A stretch of DNA of 34,336 bases from an uncultured Collinsella sp. (GTDB lineage: Bacteria > Actinomycetota > Coriobacteriia > Coriobacteriales > Coriobacteriaceae): positions 1-34,336 of the forward strand of contig URBQ01000033.1 in NCBI GenBank assembly GCA_900546115.1, written 5' to 3'. A program made the position numbers and the translations under genes. The notes under the pieces were generated by a model. That model did not search any database. It had not been told where the DNA came from and saw only the letters and a program-made list of their open reading frames with translations. This document shows positions 8,469 through 13,807 of the stretch, in pieces (the stretch's first letter is position 1; each line of letters starts with the position of its first letter).

Positions 8469-8490
8469 CCGCCGTTCGTTAGAACGGCGG
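8469..8490 (+). promoter_or_regulatory. Hairpin abutting the hypA ribosome-binding region
   Basis: CCGCCGTTC (8469-8477), loop GTTA, GAACGGCGG (8482-8490): a perfect 9-bp stem ending 8 bases before the GTG start of hypA. No strong Shine-Dalgarno exists other than GGCGGAAG, whose first half is the 3' arm. The stem could therefore limit translation initiation. Confidence 0.5.
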
Positions 8491-8498
8491 AAGAAAAA

Positions 8499-8927
8499 GT
8501 GCATGAATTAGGAATCGTCTATCACATCATTCGCGATGTCGAGAATGTGGCGCGCGCCAATGGCGTGCGTCGCGTTTCGAGCGTGACGTTGCTGCTGGGC
8601 GAGGTCTCGGGCGTCGTTCCCGACTTGTTGCTCGACGCTTGGCGCTGGGCGGCGGATAAAAAGCCTATCACGCAGGGCGCGGAGCTTATCGTGGAGCCCG
8701 TCGAGGCCGTGACGCATTGCGAGGCGTGCGGCTGCGACTACGCGACGGTCGAGCACGGCAAGACCTGCCCCCATTGCGGCAGCGGCGAGACATACCTGTT
8801 GCAGGGCCAGGAGGTCATGATCAAGCAGATCGAGACCCCCGACGAGGACCCGGCAGACACTGCTCCTGGCGACCTCTCCGACGCCCCCGATGCCGTCGAC
8901 GCCGCCAACCCCCTCCATATCGCCTAA
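8499..8927 (+). CDS. hypA: Hydrogenase maturation nickel metallochaperone HypA
   Basis: A 142-residue protein starting MHELGIV from a GTG codon. This start keeps the nickel-binding N-terminal Met-His-Glu that defines the family. The zinc domain is complete: C74/C77 (CEAC) and C90/C93 (CPHC), followed by the conserved QGQEVMIKQIE segment. HypA, usually with HypB, delivers nickel to [NiFe]-hydrogenase or urease precursors in the cytoplasm. Family members are normally about 113-120 residues. The extra ~30 residues at the C-terminus are acidic and Pro/Ala-rich, probably disordered. No other hyp or hydrogenase structural gene is in the window. It is co-directional with the upstream iron-sulfur oxidoreductase. 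Confidence 0.95.
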   Translation: MHELGIVYHIIRDVENVARANGVRRVSSVTLLLGEVSGVVPDLLLDAWRWAADKKPITQGAELIVEPVEAVTHCEACGCDYATVEHGKTCPHCGSGETYLLQGQEVMIKQIETPDEDPADTAPGDLSDAPDAVDAANPLHIA

Positions 8928-8934
8928 CTTAGAC

Positions 8935-8980
8935 ATTGGGGACGTTCTTAAACGACTAGTCGTAAAAGAACGTCCCCAAT
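8935..8980. repeat. 46-bp near-perfect palindrome centred on ACGACTAGTCGT
   Basis: The arms ATTGGGGACGTTCTT (8935-8949) and AAGAACGTCCCCAAT (8966-8980) are exact complements. The centre holds the 12-bp palindrome ACGACTAGTCGT, so the whole 46 bp deviates from symmetry only at the AA/AA pairs flanking the core. A further partial copy follows: GACTAGTC at 8981-8988 and AACGTCCCCAA at 8996-9006. It lies just after the hypA stop and could act as a terminator, but it looks like a dispersed intergenic repeat. Confidence 0.6.
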
Positions 8981-9052
8981 GACTAGTCATTTAGAAACGT
9001 CCCCAACGACTACTTTCCTAGAGCATATTCCTTACCATTAGTCAAGCACCAT

Positions 9053-9281
9053 CTGTTTAAACGAAATAGCCTCAACCCGAGCACATTTGTGTCTGTTTAA
9101 AACCGGCAATAATGAACAGCGTGCTCAATTCGGTCATGTAAATAGATCAGCTATCAATCCTCAGCAGCAAATCAGCCAAAATACTGGAATGTAATCAGCT
9201 TGTAACAAAACAAGACGTTTAAACAAATAATGCTACCTTTTGCAGTTTTTCAAACAATTCTGCTGTATTTGCAGCTATACT
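9053..9281 (+). promoter_or_regulatory. PTS operon promoter region with repeated GTTTAAA sites
   Basis: The 320 bases before the PTS operon are AT-rich and without genes. GTTTAAAC occurs at 9055-9062 and 9217-9224, and GTTTAAAA at 9095-9102. The first and third are perfect palindromes, and the first two share a CTGTTTAAA context 40 bases apart. CTTGT-6-ACAAG (9199-9214) sits just before the third. TATACT at 9276-9281 is a plausible -10, but no good -35 is seen. I find no sigma-54 type GG-N10-GC site. These sites are candidate operators for a PTS regulator encoded elsewhere. Confidence 0.4.
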
Positions 9282-9328
9282 CCATAACTGTCGTGTAGGA
9301 ATTACGTAGACAAAAAGGAGGTTATGTG

Positions 9329-10318
9329 ATGGTAAGTATTGTTCTTGCTAGCCATGGTGACTTGGCGGCTGGAATCAAGCAGACGGGCTCGATGGTCTTT
9401 GGCGATCAGCCGTCTGTTGCCGTGGTCTCGCTCGAGCCGAGCATGGGCCCCGACGACTTCCGTGCCAAGGTCGAGGAGGCAATCGCTTCCTTCGAGGACC
9501 AGGAGCAGGTGCTCTTCCTCGTTGATCTGTGGGGCGGCACGCCGTTCAATCAGATCAGCGGGCTCATCGAGGGCCACGATTCCTGGGCTATCGTCACCGG
9601 TGTCAACCTGCCTATGCTCATCGAGGCATATTCGCAGCGCTTTGACGCAAAGAACACTGCACATGCGATCGCAAAACATCTCGTGACTGAGGCTAAGGCC
9701 GGCGTGCGCGTCAAGCCCGAGTCTCTGGAGCCCGAGGAGAAGAAGCCGGCTGCGGCCGCCGCTGCTCCTGCGGGTGCCATTCCTCCGGGAACGGTGATCG
9801 GCGACGGGCACATCAAGATCGCCCACGTCCGTATCGACACGCGTCTGCTGCATGGTCAGGTGGCCACCACGTGGACCAAGCAGATCAACCCCAACCGCAT
9901 CATCGTGGTCTCCGACGGCGTTGCTCACGACGAGCTCCGCAAGACCATGATCGAGCAGGCTGCCCCTCCGGGAGTCCACGCCAACGTCGTGCCTATCAAG
10001 AAGATGGCCGAGGTCGTCAAGGACACGCGCTTTGGCGACACCAAGGCGATGCTGCTGTTCGAGAACCCGCAGGATCTGCTCAGGGCCATCGAGGCCGGCG
10101 TCGACATCAAGGAAGCCAACATCGGTTCCATGGCCCACTCCAAGGGCAAGGTCGTCGTCACCAACGCTGTCGCCATGGGCGATGACGATGTCAAGACCAT
10201 CGAGGCTCTCAAGGCCAAGGGCGTCAAGTTCGAGGTCCGCAAGGTTCCTTCGGATTCCTCCGAGGATCTCGACGCCATGTTGAAGAAAGCTAAGGCCGAA
10301 CTGGCCGCTCAAGCATAG
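9329..10318 (+). CDS. PTS mannose-family EIIAB component
   Basis: A 329-residue two-domain sugar phosphotransferase protein. The start is the ATG at 9329, 7 bases after AAGGAGG. The EIIA domain (about 1-130) has the phosphorylatable His9 in IVLASHG and the DLWGGTPFN signature at 66-74. A flexible Lys/Ala/Pro linker (about 130-158) leads to the EIIB domain, whose active His175 sits in RIDTRLLHGQV. Phosphate passes from HPr to His9, then to His175, and then to the sugar as it enters through EIIC/EIID. The arrangement equals ManX of E. coli. The substrate (mannose, glucose, sorbose, fructose or an amino sugar) cannot be read from sequence. Confidence 0.95.
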   Translation: MVSIVLASHGDLAAGIKQTGSMVFGDQPSVAVVSLEPSMGPDDFRAKVEEAIASFEDQEQVLFLVDLWGGTPFNQISGLIEGHDSWAIVTGVNLPMLIEAYSQRFDAKNTAHAIAKHLVTEAKAGVRVKPESLEPEEKKPAAAAAAPAGAIPPGTVIGDGHIKIAHVRIDTRLLHGQVATTWTKQINPNRIIVVSDGVAHDELRKTMIEQAAPPGVHANVVPIKKMAEVVKDTRFGDTKAMLLFENPQDLLRAIEAGVDIKEANIGSMAHSKGKVVVTNAVAMGDDDVKTIEALKAKGVKFEVRKVPSDSSEDLDAMLKKAKAELAAQA

Positions 10319-10336
10319 TAAAGGAGGGTCCGATAC

Positions 10337-11155
10337 ATGTCTGCAATCACTATTCTGCTTGTTGCGATTGTCGCGTTGCTTGCCGGTATGGAAGGCATTC
10401 TGGATGAGTTCCAGTTCCATCAGCCGCTCGTGGCATGCACGCTTATCGGTCTCGTAACCGGTCACCTTCAGGAGGGCATCCTCCTGGGCGGTTCGCTCCA
10501 GATGATGGCCCTTGGCTGGGCTAACGTCGGCGCCGCCGTCGCGCCTGACGCCGCTCTGGCCTCGGTCGCTTCTTCGATCATCATGGTGCTCGCCCTCAAC
10601 GGTGGCGCCACCGATTCGGCCAAGGCCGTTACCGCCGCCATCGCCGTCGCCGTCCCGCTGTCGGTCGCTGGTCTGTTCCTGACCATGATCTGCCGTACCC
10701 TGGCTACCGCTATGGTTCACGGCATGGACGCCTGCGCCGAGAAGGGCGACTTCGCCGGCATCGAGCGTTGGCAGTACGCCGGCATCCTCATGCAGGGTGT
10801 TCGTATCGCCATCCCGGCAGTACTTCTGTGCATCATCCCGGCCGAGGCCGTTACCAACGCGCTTAACGCTATGCCCGATTGGCTGTCCGGCGGCATGGCC
10901 GTCGGCGGCGGCATGGTCGCTTCCGTCGGTTACGCCATGGTCATCAACATGATGGCCACCAAGGAGACCTGGCCGTTCTTCATCCTCGGCTTTGTCCTTG
11001 CTGCCATCCCTCAGCTCACGCTGATCGCCCTTGGCCTCATCGGCATCTCCCTTGCCCTCATCTACCTTGGCCTTAAGGATCTGGCCAAGCAGGGTGGCGG
11101 CATGGGCGGTGGCTCCGGCGATCCGCTCGGCGACATTCTGAACGATTACGAGTAG
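10337..11155 (+). CDS. PTS mannose/sorbose-family EIIC permease component
   Basis: A 272-residue, highly hydrophobic protein with the start of the EII-Sor (ManY-like) family: a first membrane helix followed by GMEGILDEFQFHQPLVACTL, then 'GLVTGHLQEGILLGGSLQMMALGW'. It forms the membrane channel with EIID. AAGGAGG precedes the start, which lies 18 bases after the stop of EIIAB. Its own stop lies inside the ribosome site of the EIID gene, a sign of tight operon coupling. Confidence 0.95.
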   Translation: MSAITILLVAIVALLAGMEGILDEFQFHQPLVACTLIGLVTGHLQEGILLGGSLQMMALGWANVGAAVAPDAALASVASSIIMVLALNGGATDSAKAVTAAIAVAVPLSVAGLFLTMICRTLATAMVHGMDACAEKGDFAGIERWQYAGILMQGVRIAIPAVLLCIIPAEAVTNALNAMPDWLSGGMAVGGGMVASVGYAMVINMMATKETWPFFILGFVLAAIPQLTLIALGLIGISLALIYLGLKDLAKQGGGMGGGSGDPLGDILNDYE

Positions 11156-11171
11156 GAGGGGAGTGATACAT

Positions 11172-12092
11172 ATGGCAGAGAACAAGATTCAGCTCACCAA
11201 GGCTGACCGTAAGAAGGTTTGCTTCCGTCATCAGTTCCTTCAGGGCTCGTGGAACTACGAGCGTATGCAGAACGGCGGCTGGTGCTTCGCAATGATCCCT
11301 GCGATCAAGAAGCTCTACACCAGCAAGGATGACCAGATTGCCGCTCTTAAGCGCCACCTGGAGTTCTATAACACCCACCCTTATGTTTCCGCCCCCGTCA
11401 TTGGCGTTACCCTCGCTCTCGAGGAGGAGCGCGCCAACGGTGCTCCGATTGACGACGTCGCCATTCAGGGCGTTAAGGTCGGTATGATGGGCCCGCTCGC
11501 CGGCGTCGGCGACCCCGCCTTCTGGTTCACCCTTCGCCCGATTCTGGGCGCACTGGGCGCTTCCCTGGCCCTGTCCGGCAGCATCGCCGGTCCGCTGCTG
11601 TTCTTCTTCGCGTGGAACATCATCCGTTACGCCTTCCTGTGGTACACGCAGGAGTTTGGCTACAAGGTCGGCTCCTCCATCGCCAAGGACCTCTCCGGCG
11701 GTCTGATGGGCAAGGTCACCGAGGGTGCTTCCATCCTGGGTATGTTCATCATCGGCGCCCTGGTCGAGCGCTGGGTGTCCATCTCCTTCACCCCGGTCGT
11801 CTCCAAGGTCACGCAGTCCGCTGGCGCCTATATCGACTGGGCCAACCTGCCCGCCGGTTCTGAGGGCATCAAGCAGGCATTGACGATGTACAGCTCTGTC
11901 GGTGCCAACGCACTCGACCCGGTGAAGGTCACCACGCTTCAGGCCAACCTCGATCAGCTCATCCCCGGCCTTGCCGCCGTGTGCCTGACCCTTCTGGTCT
12001 GCAAGCTCCTCAAGAAGAAGGTCAGCCCGATCGTCATCATCCTGGCTCTCTTCGCCGTCGGCATCATCGGTCGCGTCTGCGGCTTCATGTAA
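11172..12092 (+). CDS. PTS mannose-family EIID component
   Basis: A 306-residue ManZ-type protein with 'RHQFLQGSWNYERMQNGGWCF' near the N-terminus and 'VGMMGPLAGVGDPAFWFTLRPILGALGASLAL' in the middle, both hallmarks of EIID. The C-terminal part has several membrane helices ending in 'IIGRVCGFM'. The ATG at 11172 is chosen because AGGAGGG (11154-11160) is 11 bases ahead, whereas the GTG at 11163 would be only 2 bases from it. With EIIC it forms the sugar translocator, and the three genes form one operon. Confidence 0.95.
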   Translation: MAENKIQLTKADRKKVCFRHQFLQGSWNYERMQNGGWCFAMIPAIKKLYTSKDDQIAALKRHLEFYNTHPYVSAPVIGVTLALEEERANGAPIDDVAIQGVKVGMMGPLAGVGDPAFWFTLRPILGALGASLALSGSIAGPLLFFFAWNIIRYAFLWYTQEFGYKVGSSIAKDLSGGLMGKVTEGASILGMFIIGALVERWVSISFTPVVSKVTQSAGAYIDWANLPAGSEGIKQALTMYSSVGANALDPVKVTTLQANLDQLIPGLAAVCLTLLVCKLLKKKVSPIVIILALFAVGIIGRVCGFM

Positions 12093-12148
12093 GCACGCTT
12101 CGGCTTAAGACCGAGAGTTGCTAGGCAAGGGCTTTTGAGCCATTGAAA

Positions 12149-12191
12149 CGGACCGCGCCCGGTGGGTACACTGGATGCGGTCCGATTGTTT
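12149..12191 (+). terminator. Rho-independent terminator after the PTS genes
   Basis: CGGACCGC (12149-12156) pairs perfectly with GCGGTCCG (12177-12184) over a 20-base loop, followed by ATTGTTTTT. The DUF956 ribosome site starts just beyond the T tract, so this may be a partial terminator that lowers DUF956 expression relative to the transporter. Confidence 0.75.
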
Positions 12192-12212
12192 TTATTGGAG
12201 GGCGAGGCGCGT

Positions 12213-12611
12213 ATGGCGCAATCTCAGAACAGCACGGTCGATCTGGCAACGCCGGCAACCTGCCTGATGGGGCTTACCAGTCACGGTAACGTGATGGTGG
12301 GCAATAAGGCGTTTGAGTACTATAACGAGCGTAATCCCGAGGATTATATCCAAATCCCGTGGGACGAGGTCGACTATATTGCCGCCGAGGTTTTGCGCGG
12401 CACCAAGAAGATTACGCGTTTTGCCATCTTCACCAAGGACAATGGTCACTTTACGTTTTCGACGCGCGATGACAAAGAGACACTTCGTGCGGTCCGCAAG
12501 TACGTTGACGAGGATAAGCTCGTGCGTTCGCCTGACTTTATCGATGTGACGGCTAAGGGCGCCAAGAGCATCCCCTCCGTTATCAAAAACCTCTTCCACA
12601 AAGGCAACTAG
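12213..12611 (+). CDS. DUF956 family protein (ManO-like)
   Basis: A 132-residue protein. The ATG at 12213 follows GGAGGG at 12197-12202. Small DUF956 proteins are regularly encoded beside mannose-family PTS operons, where the name manO is used in lactic acid bacteria, and they are thought to regulate the PTS. The sequence shows the typical start (CLMGLTSHGNVMVGNKAFEYYN), then an 'IPWDEVDYIAAEV' strand-helix unit and an 'RFAIFTKDNGHFTFSTRD' segment, without catalytic motifs or membrane segments. It lies 120 bases after the EIID gene, separated by a terminator hairpin. Confidence 0.85.
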   Translation: MAQSQNSTVDLATPATCLMGLTSHGNVMVGNKAFEYYNERNPEDYIQIPWDEVDYIAAEVLRGTKKITRFAIFTKDNGHFTFSTRDDKETLRAVRKYVDEDKLVRSPDFIDVTAKGAKSIPSVIKNLFHKGN

Positions 12612-12622
12612 TCATTAAAGAG

Positions 12623-12644
12623 CGCCCCCTCAAAGTGGGGCGCA
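12623..12644 (+). terminator. Hairpin after the DUF956 gene
   Basis: GCGCCCC (12623-12629) pairs with GGGGCGC (12638-12644) over an 8-base loop, 11 bases after the stop. There is no T tract, so termination is possible but not certain. Confidence 0.45.
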
Positions 12645-12664
12645 GTCTCCCATGTGGCTCGATC

Positions 12665-12835
12665 GGGAAAGTGCATCCCAGTTCGAGCGTCGATTCCGGG
12701 ATGTAGTTTCCGGAACGGGGTCGTTTGGGAAACCGTGTCCCGTTTCGAGCCGAAATTCTGGGTCACTGTTTCCCAGCGAGGTCTCATGGGGAAAGTCTGA
12801 CCCAGAATTTGCCTGGATAGTGGGACGCACTTTCC
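12665..12835. repeat. Six-unit alternating inverted-repeat array (three tandem hairpins)
   Basis: The unit is GGGAAA-N6-CCC, alternating with its reverse complement about every 30 bases. Forward copies lie at 12665-12679, 12727-12741 and 12789-12803. Reverse copies (GGG-N6-TTTCC) lie at 12698-12711, 12760-12774 and 12822-12835. Each forward copy can pair with the next reverse copy, giving three consecutive long hairpins whose loops are partly alike (TTCGAGC in the first two). No convincing gene is present in this 300-base gap. It resembles a REP/BIME-type intergenic element. Confidence 0.65.
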
Positions 12836-12916
12836 GGAGGGCTGTTCCACCGCAACTTCGAAGAGTGGGTATACGCTGCATTACAGCGGCGTAAATCTGC
12901 TACACTAATACAACAT

Positions 12917-12992
12917 GCCTCCGTAGCTCAGGGGATAGAGCACCGCTCTCCTAAAGCGGGTGTCGACGGTTCGAATCCGCCCGGGGGCACCA
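12917..12992 (+). tRNA. tRNA-Arg (anticodon CCT)
   Basis: A complete 76-base tRNA including an encoded CCA. The acceptor stem GCCTCCG (12917-12923) pairs with CGGGGGC, with one T-G. The anticodon stem CCGCT/AGCGG closes a loop CTCCTAA with CCT at 12950-12952, reading AGG. The T arm contains GGTTCGAATCC. The integration repeat begins at 12947, at the edge of the anticodon loop, and runs through the 3' end. Confidence 0.97.
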
Positions 12993-12994
12993 GA
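12947..12994 (+). repeat. Left attachment repeat (attL), 48 bp
   Basis: Identical over 48 bases to 26351-26398. It starts in the last pair of the tRNA anticodon stem and ends two bases beyond the CCA. The copy here keeps the tRNA whole, as is usual when elements insert in the 3' half of a tRNA. Confidence 0.95.
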
Positions 12995-13001
12995 AAAATC
13001 G

Positions 13002-13042
13002 CAGGTCAGGAGTTAATTTTGCTTCTGACCTGTTCTGGTTTT
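13002..13042 (+). terminator. Element-supplied terminator after tRNA-Arg
   Basis: CAGGTCAG (13002-13009) pairs perfectly with CTGACCTG (13025-13032), followed by TTCTGGTTTT. It lies 10 bases after the tRNA and inside the element, so it replaces the host terminator that is now at 26407-26435. Confidence 0.6.
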
Positions 13043-13073
13043 AGGGTTAAGAACTGCTTTTGTTTGTAAATCT

Positions 13074-13283
13074 GGTAAGTAAATAATTTAACTTACCGAG
13101 TTTTCCACTGAAAACAGGAAATCACCATTTTGGGGATAAAAAGTTTTCAACAGCCGTTAGTCGGTTCCATTTTGGTGAAGCGCTTCCTCAATTTGGGTAA
13201 AAAATTTCACCATTTTGATGATTCGGCTGCTTTGAGTTTTGATAAAAACGCCTGTTCAGAAGCTTGCGCTATACCCATTTTGG
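13074..13283. promoter_or_regulatory. Left-end CCATTTTGG repeats (integrase arm sites or iterons)
   Basis: Direct repeats with core CCATTTTG(G/A) and mostly GTGAA after it lie at 13125-13133, 13167-13175, 13210-13218 and 13275-13283. A weaker CAATTTGGG is at 13189-13197. Start-to-start spacings are 42, 43 and 65 bases, close to whole helical turns. A GGTAAGT/ACTTACC inverted repeat (13074-13080, 13091-13097) lies just to the left. The position near attL suits integrase or excisionase arm-type sites. Replication iterons are the alternative. Confidence 0.5.
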
Positions 13284-13321
13284 TGAAACCAATTAATAGA
13301 GAAATATACTATAAAGATATA

Positions 13322-13436
13322 GGGACGGCGATGCCGTCCTCTTCGCTCGCGAAGCTCGCTGCGCGGCCACGTACCGTGTCCTTGCCGCCGGCTACGCCGC
13401 CGATTTATTCGCTCACTTCGTTCGCTGATTGATGGA
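13322..13436. other. Hairpin-rich segment downstream of the XRE gene
   Basis: GGACGGC-GAT-GCCGTCC (13323-13339) and CTTCGC-TC-GCGAAG (13341-13354) are perfect hairpins. They are followed by a GC-rich stretch with further short complementary pieces (GCCGCCGGCTACGCCGCCG near 13384-13402). It contains no gene. It could terminate the minus-strand XRE transcript and is reminiscent of the segment at 17990-18240. Confidence 0.4.
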
Positions 13437-13685
13437 CTAATCCGATTTATCGCTGACACCAGTCATAAGTGCAGCAATTGATATGTTGAATCCATTGGCA
13501 ATTTTAGAGAGGTTAGAAAGACTGACATTTCTTCGTCCGACCTCAATGCTCGCGTAGTAGGAACGATCCATCTCAATCAAATTGGCGAACTGCTCCTGGC
13601 TGTACCCGAGTCCAGCGCGGAGCTCTTTGCATCTCATGCCGAATGATTTCTGAAGCGTCTTCGTATCCATGACAAAAAGAGTCAT
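13437..13685 (-). CDS. XRE-family helix-turn-helix repressor
   Basis: An 82-residue protein made almost entirely of one lambda-repressor-like domain. Helix-turn-helix residues about 27-60 include GYSQEQFANLIEMDRSYYASIEVGRRNVSLSNLSKIANGF, a clear HTH_3 pattern. The start may be 13685 or the internal ATG at 13670. Neither has a Shine-Dalgarno. The predicted minus-strand -10 at 13695-13700 puts transcription within a few bases of 13685, so a leaderless message is possible. It is divergent from the large surface protein gene and probably binds the dyad 13686-13726. Confidence 0.85.
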   Translation of the reverse strand: MTLFVMDTKTLQKSFGMRCKELRAGLGYSQEQFANLIEMDRSYYASIEVGRRNVSLSNLSKIANGFNISIAALMTGVSDKSD

Positions 13686-13726
13686 GGATTGTTGTATTTA
13701 TGCCAACGGACTATATACAACAATCC
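13686..13726. promoter_or_regulatory. Operator dyad with overlapping divergent promoters (XRE / surface protein)
   Basis: Perfect 12-base arms GGATTGTTGTAT (13686-13697) and ATACAACAATCC (13715-13726) are separated by 17 bases. On the plus strand TTGTTG (13689-13694) and TATATA (13712-13717) are spaced 17 bases. On the minus strand TTGTTG (13723-13718) and TAAATA (13700-13695) are also spaced 17. The two promoters thus occupy the same DNA, each with its -35 beside the other's -10, inside the probable binding site of the XRE protein. Confidence 0.65.
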
Positions 13727-13807
13727 CTGTTAAGGCGCATAATTACCTTTATTAGAAAGAGTTCTGATGCCTAGTCGGACATGGCATGGAAAAGGAATGG
13801 AATAGCA

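Noticed and set aside
9241..9300. A sigma-54 promoter for the PTS operon
   Set aside because: TTTGCA is present but no GG lies at the required distance upstream.
9302..11185. A 627-codon minus-strand frame over the PTS genes
   Set aside because: It is antisense to three clearly recognised PTS proteins and has no ribosome site or motifs.
12665..12835. A CRISPR array
   Set aside because: The units alternate in orientation and pair as hairpins, the spacers are short and related, and no cas genes are near.
12608..12881. Minus-strand frames of about 80 codons upstream of tRNA-Arg
   Set aside because: They are made of the inverted-repeat array and lack ribosome sites.
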